Assembly: GCF_000770675.1 (NCBI RefSeq) | Contig: NZ_AVBG01000010.1 | Span: 62,001 to 126,000, forward strand | Reading direction: 5' to 3' | Length of the DNA stretch: 64,000 nucleotides | DNA from: Pontibacillus chungwhensis BH030062 | GTDB taxonomy: Bacteria > Bacillota > Bacilli > Bacillales > BH030062 | Shown: piece by piece, positions 43,649 to 54,186 of the stretch | How positions within the stretch are numbered: the stretch's first letter is position 1 | Layout of the letters: each line of letters opens with the position of its first letter | Notes under the pieces: model-generated | Databases searched by the model: none | Seen by the model: only the letters and a program-made list of their open reading frames with translations | Told to the model about the DNA's origin: nothing | Position numbers and translations under genes: made by a program

Positions 43649-44952
43649 TACATCTCACCTTCCTCTTTATAGGCTGCAGTTTTTCTAAACTGATAGAATG
43701 CAAAGATCGATACAACAAGTCCCATAATAATGGTAATGGCCGCGGCCATGTTGTAGTTATTCGTGTCGAACGTTAATTTGTAAACCCAAGAAATTAGAAT
43801 GTCGGTACCACCTGCGTTTTGACCGCGAACAGCTGGCCCACCTTCGTTAAATAGATAGATAATGTTAAAGTTGTTAAAGTTCTGCGCGTACTGCATGATC
43901 AGTAGCGGTGCAGTCGCAAACATAATGTGTGGGAACGTAATGAAACGGAACTTCTGTAAACGCGTCCCACCATCAACATCAGCCGCTTCATACATATCTC
44001 TTGGAATACTTTGCAGAACTCCTGTGAATAAGGCGAATACAAACGGGAATCCAAGCCATGTTTGAATCATAATAAGAGCAACTTTCGTCCAAGTTGGATC
44101 TGTTAACCATGGAATCATCATGCCAAACTGACTTAATATGTCTTTATTAATCGCACCGAACGTATCGTTAAACATGGCAGAGAAGATTAGAATCGTTACG
44201 AATGCCGGTACTGCCCAAGGTAAGATTAGGACCGTACGAATCGTTCTCTTAAATTTAACACGCTCATCGTTTACAAGAAGCGCTAAGAATAGACCAAGTG
44301 CGATCTGTAATGTTGTCGCAACGACTGTCCAGACTAGTGTCCAACTTAATACATTTAAGAAGGATTTCTTCCAAATAGAGAGCGTTACAAGATCAACGAA
44401 GTTTTGGAAGCCTACCCAACTAAGTAAGTTTCTTGGTGGTGAATTGTATAAATTGTAGTCGGTAAAAGCTAATGAAATCATAAAGGCAAGTGGTAATACA
44501 ACAATGAATACAAGCATAACCAGACCAGGTCCAACCATCATGTATGGGAAACCTGCATCATAGGCATCTTTAATTTGTTTACGAACAGATGGTACTGACT
44601 CTCCTTGAGCTAACAGGCGTGCATCGCGTTTTGCATCAATGACGTTGTACACATAAAGTGTAGCAGCAAAGGCAATTACGATTAAACTAACGAGCCCCTC
44701 TATTAATAAGATAATGGAGTGATCTTCACCTTTAACTTCGCCTAGCGTGATGAATCCCCAAACACCGTGAATGATAAAATTCAACATCGTGATTAGAAAA
44801 GCAGATTCGATTATGAGGAAGATGATTCCCTTTAGTAGTCTCTTATTATAGATTTGCCCTAAACCTGCGAATACAAGTGAGAGGATTGTAGCCAGTTTGA
44901 CGTTGTGATTCTTTTGCTTTACATCTTTAGTAGCTGGTGATGTTTGTGGCAT
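43648..44952 (-). CDS. malF: Maltodextrin ABC transporter permease MalF/MdxF
   Basis: 434 residues. Compared with ordinary CUT1 permeases it has an N-terminal addition with three membrane segments (LATILSLVFAGLGQIYNKRL, GIIFLIIESAFLITMLNFII, LLIEGLVSLIVIAFAATLYV) as in MalF proteins of bacilli, then the core segments and EAA loop MYEAADVDGGTRLQKFRFITFPHI. The start-distance to malE is 127 bp, holding a cre-like site. Overlaps malG by one base. Partner of MalE and MalG. Confidence 0.93.
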   Translation of the reverse strand: MPQTSPATKDVKQKNHNVKLATILSLVFAGLGQIYNKRLLKGIIFLIIESAFLITMLNFIIHGVWGFITLGEVKGEDHSIILLIEGLVSLIVIAFAATLYVYNVIDAKRDARLLAQGESVPSVRKQIKDAYDAGFPYMMVGPGLVMLVFIVVLPLAFMISLAFTDYNLYNSPPRNLLSWVGFQNFVDLVTLSIWKKSFLNVLSWTLVWTVVATTLQIALGLFLALLVNDERVKFKRTIRTVLILPWAVPAFVTILIFSAMFNDTFGAINKDILSQFGMMIPWLTDPTWTKVALIMIQTWLGFPFVFALFTGVLQSIPRDMYEAADVDGGTRLQKFRFITFPHIMFATAPLLIMQYAQNFNNFNIIYLFNEGGPAVRGQNAGGTDILISWVYKLTFDTNNYNMAAAITIIMGLVVSIFAFYQFRKTAAYKEEGEM

Positions 44953-45014
44953 ACTCGTTTCCCCCTTATTGCTTCATGGTCCCCTTATATATGGAGATAT
45001 ATGGCCTATCGCTG

Positions 45015-45028
45015 TGCAAGCGTTTGCT
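45015..45028. promoter_or_regulatory. Candidate cre/MalR operator in the malE-malF gap
   Basis: TGCAAGCGTTTGCT, a near-palindrome fitting the LacI-family cre pattern (TGNAANCGNWNNC), lies 63 bp upstream of malF within the 127-bp gap after malE. It may control a second promoter or form a roadblock. Confidence 0.5.
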
Positions 45029-45079
45029 CAAATGTTGAATAATAAGTGGATAGGAGAGCCCTCCTATCCACCCCTACTA

Positions 45080-46372
45080 TTACTGACCGCTCGCTGCGAT
45101 CTGGTCTTTAATAATTTGTACAGTTTCTTCCATAACAGCTTTCGGATCGTCACCTTGAGCTAGGAATTGAAGAGCGTTACCCGCTGGTTCCCAAACTTGT
45201 TGCATAGCTGGTACCGATGGCATTGGCTCACCATAGTTTGTTTGCTCAGCAAATGCAGCTGTAATTGGGTCCTCTACGATTGAAGAATCTTCAAGTAAAG
45301 CTGTACGTGGAGGAATTTCTCCAGCCATTTCATAGTATGTCATAGCATTTTCTTCGTTTGTCATAAATGTCATAAGGTCTGTTGCCCACTCTTTGTTTTC
45401 AGAGAAAGAAGAAAGCATCCAAGCTTTAACCCCTACGAATGATTGCATGTGCTCTCCATCAACTTTTGGAAGTGGAGCTGCTCCTAAGTCATCGCCAAGA
45501 GCTTCTTCATAACCAGGACGTGCCCATGGACCCGTCATAACAACAGCAGCTTTTCCGTCGTTAAATAAACCGTTCATGATATCAGGGCTAACTTCCTTAG
45601 GAATGTAACCTTCTTCAAAGAAAGTTTGAATATTCTCAGCACCTTTAACAGCACCCTCATTTGCTAAACCAATGTCACTTGTATCATAAGTACCATCTTC
45701 TTTACCAAATACATATCCACCAGGACCTGCGAAGAATGGATACGCAAAGTAGAAGTTGTTCAATTCACCCAAGAAACCATAGCTTCCGCCACTAGTTTGC
45801 TCTTTTGCAATAGCCATAAGCTCGTCCATTGTTTCAGGAGCTTTGTCCACTAGGGATTTATTGTAGAAAAGACCATATGTTTCGATTACAGCTGGCGCAC
45901 CCCAGATGTCGCCATCGTATGTCATCGCACTAATCGCTGTATCTGTGTAACCGTCTTTCGCATCGCCAAGATCAACTGGCTCAGCAAGACCACGCACAAC
46001 TAAGTTCCCTAAACGGTCATGAGGTTGGAAGAATAAATCCGGACCGTTACCAGTAGGACCATCTAAATCTAGCTTCTCTACCTGGTCTGTCATATTAATA
46101 CGAGTCATTTCAATATTAATACCTGTTTCTTCTGTGTATTTATCTGTAATTGTTTTAATAGCTTCAACCTGCTTGTCATCATCGTTAACCCAAAGTGTCA
46201 GTGTATCAGGCTTGCCTGATTCTCCATCAGATGACTCACCGCCATCACCGGATCCTCCTTCAGCTGTTTCATCTGTAGAATCTCCGCCGTCAGAACTGTT
46301 GTCACCGCTACATGCAGCAAGAACTCCAACGGATAGTACCATTGCAAGCAAAAGCATCAGAAACTTCTTCAT
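45080..46372 (-). CDS. malE: Maltodextrin-binding lipoprotein MalE/MdxE
   Basis: 430 residues. Signal peptide MKKFLMLLLAMVLSVGVLAAC with lipidated Cys21, then a Ser/Asp/Gly/Glu-rich linker to about residue 55 and a family-1 solute-binding domain (LTLWVNDDDKQVEAIKTITDKY, GPDLFFQPHDRLGNLV, AVIETYGLFYNKSLVD, AAVVMTGPWARPGYEE). It captures maltodextrins outside the cell and hands them to MalFG. ATG 46372 has GGGGAGG 9 nt upstream; an in-frame start at 46405 lies in the promoter region. First gene of the minus-strand operon. Confidence 0.95.
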   Translation of the reverse strand: MKKFLMLLLAMVLSVGVLAACSGDNSSDGGDSTDETAEGGSGDGGESSDGESGKPDTLTLWVNDDDKQVEAIKTITDKYTEETGINIEMTRINMTDQVEKLDLDGPTGNGPDLFFQPHDRLGNLVVRGLAEPVDLGDAKDGYTDTAISAMTYDGDIWGAPAVIETYGLFYNKSLVDKAPETMDELMAIAKEQTSGGSYGFLGELNNFYFAYPFFAGPGGYVFGKEDGTYDTSDIGLANEGAVKGAENIQTFFEEGYIPKEVSPDIMNGLFNDGKAAVVMTGPWARPGYEEALGDDLGAAPLPKVDGEHMQSFVGVKAWMLSSFSENKEWATDLMTFMTNEENAMTYYEMAGEIPPRTALLEDSSIVEDPITAAFAEQTNYGEPMPSVPAMQQVWEPAGNALQFLAQGDDPKAVMEETVQIIKDQIAASGQ

Positions 46373-46400
46373 AACAATTGACCTCCCCTTATGATCTAAT

Positions 46401-46514
46401 TGCAACCGTTTGCATTAACTTTAAAAAAATATAGATTCAAAGCTTAATTGTTTTGTTGTGTAAGCGGTTGCATTTGTCTTACCTTTATTATACATATAAT
46501 TTCAAAAGACACAA
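46401..46514 (-). promoter_or_regulatory. malE promoter with two cre/MalR-type operators
   Basis: On the minus strand a TTGTGT -35 (46514-46509), 16-bp spacer and perfect TATAAT -10 (46492-46487). TGTAAGCGGTTGCA (46459-46472) lies just past the predicted start and a second near-palindrome TGCAACCGTTTGCA (46401-46414) lies about 70 bp downstream in the leader. Two LacI-type operators in this arrangement suit joint CcpA and MalR repression with DNA looping. These sites and the one at 46667 make up most of the 343-bp malE-neopullulanase gap. Confidence 0.75.
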
Positions 46515-46620
46515 ATACTTTTTTTAATTTTTTCATAATTTTTATGTCAAACTTATGAACTATAGACTTCCACATTCTTTTCATCTATTAAAAACATTCT
46601 AGTGATCTCTTACTTTCTAA

Positions 46621-48470
<1,850 letters not shown>

Positions 48471-48532
48471 GGCAGACAAAGAGGTATCCAACAAGGGTGC
48501 CTCTTTCCTTCTGCTTATGAGGAGTACCGATC

Positions 48533-49870
48533 ATGAAAGCCCAATCTAAAACTAAAATGACGCTTTTCTCCTTAACGTGGCCGATCTTCATTGAAATCAT
48601 GTTACACATGTTAATGGGGAATGCGGATACGCTTATGCTTAGTCAATACTCTGATCACTCTGTTGCTGCAGTTGGAGTCTCAAACCAAATTCTCTCTGTC
48701 GTTGTCGTGATGTTTGGTTTTGTTGCCACAGGAGCTGGCATTTTAGTTGCCCAACACTTAGGAGCCGAGAAGGAAGAAGAAGCAGGCTCAATCGCAATCA
48801 GTTCCTTAAGCTTAAACTTGTGGTTCTCCTTAATTATGAGTGTTAGCTTGTACGTATTCTCTGAACCAATTCTAAAGCTAATGGATCTCCCTCCTGAACT
48901 TATGGATGAGGCTAATCTCTACCTAACCATTGTCGGTGGCTTAATATTTGTACAGGCGCTCATTATGACAACAGGAGCAGTGCTTAGAAACTATGGTTTC
49001 ACAAAAGATGCCATGTACGTCACGATCGGAATGAACATTATAAATGTAATCGGTAACTATTTTGTCATTTTCGGCCCGCTTGGATTTCCGGTCCTTGGTG
49101 TTGAAGGAGTTGCCTATTCGACTGCGATTAGCCGCTTTATTGGTTTTCTTGTTTTACTAGGGTTGCTGATTAAACGAAGCAACGGTGAGCTCCCAATGAT
49201 TGCGTTCTTCCGATATCAGAAGAAGCATGTCCTTGGACTTCTCCGAATCGGTGTCCCTTCTGCAGGAGAACAACTTTCTTACAATGCCAGTCAAATAGCT
49301 ATTACCTACTTTATTGCTCAAATGGGGACCACGGCTATTACAACCAAAGTGTATGCCCAAAATATTATGATGTTTATATTTCTCGCCGCCATTGCCATTG
49401 GGCAAGGCACTCAAATTCTAATTGGCCATTACATTGGAGCCAAGCGATTAGAAGACGCATATAAACAAGGATTTAGCAGCGCTAAACTAGCCATTATGAT
49501 TTCCGTTGGAATGTCGATTGTTGTCTATTTCTTTAGCGATTCTTTGCTAAGCATTTTCACATCCAACGATTCTATTATTGAACAAGGATCACTCTTACTT
49601 CTACTCACAATCCTCTTAGAACCTGGTCGAGCTATCAACCTCACCGTCATTAGCTCCCTCCGAGCAGCAGGTGATGTACAATTCCCTGTCTTCGTCGGAA
49701 TCCTATCGATGTGGGGAATTAGCGTAACATTCGGCTGGTTCTTCGGCTTGTACTTAAACATGGGCCTCGCAGGCATCTGGATCGGCTTCATAACCGACGA
49801 ATGGCTCCGCGGCCTCCTTATGACAAGACGTTGGTATAAGAGAAAATGGAGACAGAAAGCTTTTGTCTAG
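48533..49870 (+). CDS. MATE family efflux transporter
   Basis: 445 residues with twelve membrane segments and the two-fold MATE architecture: LTWPIFIEIMLHMLMGNADTLMLSQYSDHSVAAVGVSNQ near the N-terminus and AAIAIGQGTQILIGHYIGAK at the start of the second half. Uses Na+ or H+ gradients to export cationic drugs or metabolites; substrate unknown. TGAGGAG precedes the ATG. It follows the neopullulanase gene by 62 bp (a small hairpin AAGAGG...CCTCTT between), so it may be partly co-transcribed. The stop codon TAG overlaps the first base of a 125-bp repeat array. Confidence 0.9.
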   Translation: MKAQSKTKMTLFSLTWPIFIEIMLHMLMGNADTLMLSQYSDHSVAAVGVSNQILSVVVVMFGFVATGAGILVAQHLGAEKEEEAGSIAISSLSLNLWFSLIMSVSLYVFSEPILKLMDLPPELMDEANLYLTIVGGLIFVQALIMTTGAVLRNYGFTKDAMYVTIGMNIINVIGNYFVIFGPLGFPVLGVEGVAYSTAISRFIGFLVLLGLLIKRSNGELPMIAFFRYQKKHVLGLLRIGVPSAGEQLSYNASQIAITYFIAQMGTTAITTKVYAQNIMMFIFLAAIAIGQGTQILIGHYIGAKRLEDAYKQGFSSAKLAIMISVGMSIVVYFFSDSLLSIFTSNDSIIEQGSLLLLLTILLEPGRAINLTVISSLRAAGDVQFPVFVGILSMWGISVTFGWFFGLYLNMGLAGIWIGFITDEWLRGLLMTRRWYKRKWRQKAFV

Positions 49871-50411
49871 CAAAAGCGAAAATGCCCCGCTTAGGCCCGG
49901 CAGGCATAAGCGGAGGATCGGAATGAAGTGCCCTTCCTTCATGCAGATCAACCGCTTATGTCCCGAGGGCCTGGGGCATTGCAGCTGGATGACAGCAAAA
50001 GCGAAAATGCCCCGCTTAGGCCCGGCAGGCATAAGCGGAGGATCGGAATGAAGTGCCCTTCCTTCATGCAGATCAACCGCTTATGTCCCGAGGGCCTGGG
50101 GCACTGCAGCTGGATGACAGCAAAAGCGAAAATGCCCCGCTTAGGCCCGGCAGGCATAAGCGGAGGATCGGAATGAAGTGCCCTTCCTTCATGCAGATCA
50201 ACCGCTTATGTCCCGAGGGCCTGGGGCACTGCAGCTGGATGACAGCAAAAGCGAAAATGCCCCGCTTAGGCCCGGCAGGCATAAGCGGAGGATCGGAATG
50301 AAGTGCCCTTCCTTCATGCAGATCAACCGCTTATGTCCCGAGGGCCTGGGGCATTGCAGCTGGATGACAGCAAAAGCGAAAATGCCCCGCTTAGGCCCGG
50401 CAGGCATAAGC
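49869..50411. repeat. 125-bp tandem array, four full copies and a partial
   Basis: Units at 49869, 49994, 50119, 50244 and a 43-bp partial from 50369. Each starts AGCAAAAGCGAAAATGCCCC and carries an imperfect inverted repeat: AATGCCCC...GGCATAAGCGG (49881-49913 in copy 1) versus CCGCTTATG...GGGGCATT (49952-49980), with a smaller hairpin ATGAAG...CTTCAT between. Copies differ at only one position noticed (GGGGCATT versus GGGGCACT). 125 is not a multiple of 3, so frames do not continue and no protein is expected. With the terminator at 50425 it fills the mate-asnB gap. Confidence 0.93.
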
Positions 50412-50424
50412 CTATAAGAAACAC

Positions 50425-50462
50425 AAAGAAGCTACTCCAACTAACTGGAGTAGCTTCTTTTA
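50425..50462. terminator. Terminator between the MATE and asnB genes
   Basis: Perfect 15-bp stem AAAGAAGCTACTCCA with complement, loop of 6, ending TTTT on the plus strand. A single REP-like core GGGTGTCTGGCACCC (50480-50494) follows before the asnB stop. Confidence 0.85.
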
Positions 50463-50523
50463 CGCTCTACCGCACCAAAGGGTGTCTGGCACCCTGCTTT
50501 TCTTTACAGCGCTAAAGTGCAAT

Positions 50524-52371
50524 TTAAGCGTCGATCTTAACGTTGTAGGCTTTGAGCCAGTGGTTAATCTGACCAAGGTGTGCGAGTAGCTGTGGTCCTG
50601 TCATCAGCTGACCAAACCATGGTGTATCAATGGCTTTTCCTTCGCTGTCGACAAGTTCTTTAATTCTTTCTTTCTTAAAGAGGTTAAAGAGTGGTGCATG
50701 AGGATCATCTAGAATTTCTCCAAGCCAGCTGACTACAGCTTTTGTGTAAACAGGATTGTGCGTCTTTGGATATGGACTCTTCTTCCGGTACAAGACGTCA
50801 TCAGGCAACAAGCCTTCCAACGCTTTCCGCAAAATCCCCTTCTCTCTGTCACCGTATCGCTTCATTTCCCACGGCACGTTCCACACATACTCGACCAAGC
50901 GATGATCACTAAACGGAACACGAACTTCAAGACTTGCACCCATGCTCATACGATCCTTACGATCTAATAATGTTGTCATAAACCAGAGCTGATTTAAATA
51001 AAAGAGTTGGCGTCGCTGTGCTTCTTCTTTAGAATCGCCGCTAAACGTTGGCGTCTCCGCGATCGTATCCTGATAGCGCCCCATCATGTACCCATGCAAG
51101 TCAAGCTTTTGACTCCATTCATCTGTTAGAAGTTCATTGCGCACACCAGAAGAGCGAATCCAAGGGAACCCTTCTCGAGACAAGTCTTCTTGACGATAAA
51201 ACCAAGGGTACCCGCCGAATATTTCGTCTGCACATTCTCCAGATAGCGCCACGGTTACATCCTTTTTAATCTCACGGCAGAACCATAATAACGAAGAATC
51301 CACATCAGCCATACCTGGGAGGTCACGCATATTGACGGCCTCTTTTAAAAGCCCAGCCAACACATCGTTATTCATTACAGAGGAAGAATGCTTTGTGCCG
51401 AATGTGTCTGACATCAATTGAATAAAGTCCCCGTCACTATTTGGTTGGAACGTATTGGCTTTGAAATACTTCTGATTCCCGTCAAAATCAATCGAGAATG
51501 TCTGAAGTGGATCTTTCCCCTCTGCTTTCATATGGTTCGCCGCAATGGCTGTAATCGCACTTGAATCTACGCCACCTGATAAAAACGTTCCAACTGGCAC
51601 ATCAGACACGAGCTGACGTGTAACGGCATCTTCAAACAATTCTCGTATGGTTGCAGCCGTTTTCTCTACTGAATCGGTATGTTCATGACTCTCTACGTTC
51701 CAATACCTGGTGATTTTGAGCCCATTACGACTATAGACTCCTACATGCCCTGGTCGAAGTTCTTTTACCCCTTTAAAGACACCGTGACCGGGAGTGCGAG
51801 ATGGCCCGAGCGCCAGGATTTCACTCAACCCTTCCTCATCAAGAACAGAGTCAATATCAGGATGAGCAAGTAGTGCTTTTAACTCTGAAGCAAATACGAG
51901 TCCCCCTGCGTTCTCGGTGTAAAAGAATGGCTTCACTCCTAAACGGTCACGAGCGATAAAGAGCGCTTCCCTTTCGCCGTCCCAGATCCCGAAGGCAAAA
52001 ATTCCATTCAACCGATCCACACATGCTTCTTTCCACTGCATATAACTTTTAAGTAAGACTTCTGTATCGGAATGAGACTGAAAGCTCCAGCCGAGACTGG
52101 CTAGTTCTTTCCTGATATCTTCAGTATTGTATAACTCTCCGTTGTAACAAATGGTATACGCATGGGAACCATTCTGGAAGGTCATCGGCTGTCTGCCACC
52201 CTCAGGATCCACTACGATTAAGCGCTGATGACCAAATGCAACGTGAGGCTTAATCCAGGCATTGGATTCATCAGGACCGCGGTAGTGAAGTGTTTTGGCC
52301 ATTTTTTCAACGGTACGTTCGTGCTGCGTCAGATCCTTTTTATAATCAACCCATCCACTAATGCCACACAT
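50524..52371 (-). CDS. asnB: Glutamine-hydrolysing asparagine synthase
   Basis: 615 residues, the usual length. The N-terminal glutaminase domain starts MCGISGWVDY, Cys2 being the nucleophile, with LHYRGPDESNAW, FGHQRLIVVD and YNGELYNTEDIR; the C-terminal synthase domain has the PP-loop FLSGGVDSSAITAIAA and GECADEIFGGYPWF, MSMGASLEVRVPFSDHRLVEY. It converts Asp, Gln and ATP to Asn. In B. subtilis the paralogue asnO is found near yisL and gerP, the same neighbourhood as here, so this may be the AsnO orthologue, which is needed for sporulation. No clear upstream regulator; the 5' flank is the long repeat region. Confidence 0.93.
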   Translation of the reverse strand: MCGISGWVDYKKDLTQHERTVEKMAKTLHYRGPDESNAWIKPHVAFGHQRLIVVDPEGGRQPMTFQNGSHAYTICYNGELYNTEDIRKELASLGWSFQSHSDTEVLLKSYMQWKEACVDRLNGIFAFGIWDGEREALFIARDRLGVKPFFYTENAGGLVFASELKALLAHPDIDSVLDEEGLSEILALGPSRTPGHGVFKGVKELRPGHVGVYSRNGLKITRYWNVESHEHTDSVEKTAATIRELFEDAVTRQLVSDVPVGTFLSGGVDSSAITAIAANHMKAEGKDPLQTFSIDFDGNQKYFKANTFQPNSDGDFIQLMSDTFGTKHSSSVMNNDVLAGLLKEAVNMRDLPGMADVDSSLLWFCREIKKDVTVALSGECADEIFGGYPWFYRQEDLSREGFPWIRSSGVRNELLTDEWSQKLDLHGYMMGRYQDTIAETPTFSGDSKEEAQRRQLFYLNQLWFMTTLLDRKDRMSMGASLEVRVPFSDHRLVEYVWNVPWEMKRYGDREKGILRKALEGLLPDDVLYRKKSPYPKTHNPVYTKAVVSWLGEILDDPHAPLFNLFKKERIKELVDSEGKAIDTPWFGQLMTGPQLLAHLGQINHWLKAYNVKIDA

Positions 52372-52539
52372 CTACACTCATCCTTTCTATGCTAGAGCTT
52401 GCGATTCAATTGTCTTCCTTCCCTAACATATGCCCAGATGAAAAAGATGTGATTTAGAGAGAGCACATAAACAACCCTCTCCTCTCGGATGAATCTAGGG
52501 CTCCCTGAATTGAGTATGGATTCTGAACCTGAGTTGTTT

Positions 52540-53575
52540 CACTCGAACTGGAGCCGGTCCTATCGATCTTGAGCCGCTTTCGCTGAACTTGAGTCGCTTT
52601 CCGCTGAACTTGAGCCACTTTCGCTGAACTTGAGCCGCTTCCCCGAATATCAGCCGAAAACCGCCTCTTCCTAGTGACTTACTTCCTCAGCTTGAGTCGC
52701 TTTCCACTGAACTTGAGCCAGTCGCCACCAGACTCGAGCTACTTCCATCGATCTTGAGCCGTTTCACTTCCTACTCGAGCCGGTATTTTGAAGACTTGAG
52801 TCACTTTTTCCGTAACTTGAGTCGCTTCCCTCGAGCTTGAGCCACTTTCGCTGAACTTGAGCCGCTTCCCCGAATATCAGCCGAAAACCGCCTCTTCCTA
52901 GAGACCTACTTCCTCAGCTTGAGTCGCTTTCCGCTGAACTTGAGCCAGTCGCCACCAGACTCGAGCTACTTCCATCGATCTTGAGCCGTTTCACTTCCTA
53001 CTCGAGCCGGTATTTTGAACACTTGAGTCACTTTTTCCGTAACTTGAGTCGCTTCCCTCGAGCTTGAGCCACTTTCGCTGAACTTGAGCCGCTTCCCCGA
53101 ATATCAGCCGAAAACCGCCTCTTCCTAGAGACCTACTTCCTCAGCTTGAGTCGCTTTCCGCTGAACTTGAGCCAGTCGCCACCAGACTCGAGCTACTTCC
53201 ATCGATCTTGAGCCGTTTCACTTCCTACTCGAGCCGGTATTTTGAACACTTGAGTCACTTTTTCCGAAACTCGAGTCGCTTTACTCGAACTTGAGCCGCT
53301 TCCCTCGATCTTGAGCCGCTTCCCCGAATATCAGCCGAAACCATCCTCTTCCTAGTGACTTACTTTCTCCACTTGAGTCGCTTTACTCGAACATGAGCCG
53401 CTTCCCTCGATCTTGAGCCACTTTCGCCGTACTTGAGTCACTTTTCCCAAAACTTGAGCCGCTTCCCTCGAACTTGAGCCGCTTTCGCCGGACTTCAGTC
53501 ACTTTTCCCAAAACTCGAGCCGCTTTTCCCGAACTTGAGCCGATACCTCCCAGACTTGAGTCTCTCCACAAAACT
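52540..53575. repeat. 1-kb array of CTTGAGCC monomers with 227-bp higher-order repeats
   Basis: The array consists of some 40 degenerate monomers of 20-21 bp, consensus CTYGAGYCRCTTYCNCYGAA. A 227-bp block holding about nine monomers plus a monomer-free 50-bp stretch (CCCGAATATCAGCCGAAAAC and what follows) repeats: the landmark CCCCGAATAT is at 52641, 52868, 53095 and 53322, each 227 bp apart. From 53340 on monomers continue without the landmark. The 150 bp between the asnB start and the array hold nothing recognisable. One open frame on the minus strand is a by-product. Confidence 0.9.
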
Positions 53576-53591
53576 TACTGTAATCCATACA

Positions 53592-53629
53592 AAAAAGCGT
53601 TGAATTGATTTACAATTCAACGCTTTTAA
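53592..53629 (-). terminator. yisL terminator
   Basis: Stem AAAAGCGTTGAATT with AATTCAACGCTTTT around a 7-nt loop; the minus strand ends in TTTTTT, 17 bp beyond the yisL stop. Confidence 0.9.
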
Positions 53630-53645
53630 ATTCGAGATTACGTGA

Positions 53646-54032
53646 TTAATTTAATGGTAAAATTCCCATTGGTAGACGGCCGAATCCTAGTACGAGTGCG
53701 ATAATGATAGCGATGAAGAATTGGATCCAGGCGCTTTTGGCGGATACGCGTTTTTTTGCGCGGACGGCGATCATTTCCATTGCGAAGATGACCCATAAGC
53801 CAGCTAAACTTTTCACAATCGCTTCTCCTAGAATGGCGCCTCCACCGTTTGCGAAGTACACGGCAATAAGGCTACCACCAGAGTACAAGATTAATAAGTA
53901 ATCCAGACGCAGAATCATGTGAAAGATTTTACCGACCTTTGGCTTTCCTAATCGATCAAACCATACCGTCAGGCCAAGCAGGATTAGTGCTAATACCCAT
54001 GAGGTAATATGTAAGTGCGTTTGTCCATCCAT
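53646..54032 (-). CDS. yisL: YisL family membrane protein (DUF1516, UPF0344)
   Basis: 128 residues with four membrane segments. The opening THLHITSWVLALILLGLTVW, then KIFHMILRLDYLLILYSGG and AIVKSLAGLWVIFAMEMI, and the ending LGFGRLPMGILPLN fit the UPF0344/YisL family. In B. subtilis yisL lies near gerP and asnO, as here. A GGAGGG site precedes the ATG. Function unknown. Confidence 0.88.
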   Translation of the reverse strand: MDGQTHLHITSWVLALILLGLTVWFDRLGKPKVGKIFHMILRLDYLLILYSGGSLIAVYFANGGGAILGEAIVKSLAGLWVIFAMEMIAVRAKKRVSAKSAWIQFFIAIIIALVLGFGRLPMGILPLN

Positions 54033-54186
54033 ACTTTTTTTCCCTCCTTTACATACAACTTACCACCGATATCATACCAAAAAAACATAAGAACTGCGAA
54101 TGTTTACTCTTTATCGGCCTATATAACAAAAAATTCTGAAAAGCTGTTATACTGTTCATAGATTCTTTAAATGATGGAGGGATACA

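Noticed and set aside
49863-50515. Several overlapping open frames of 70-90 codons on both strands in the 125-bp array
   Set aside because: They repeat with the DNA unit, change frame at each copy because 125 is not divisible by 3, and lack independent support.
53383-53571. Open frame of 62 codons with Gly/Ser/Lys repeats in the CTTGAGCC array
   Set aside because: Its apparent protein repeats come from the 20-21 bp DNA monomers; 20-bp steps break the frame and there is no ribosome site.
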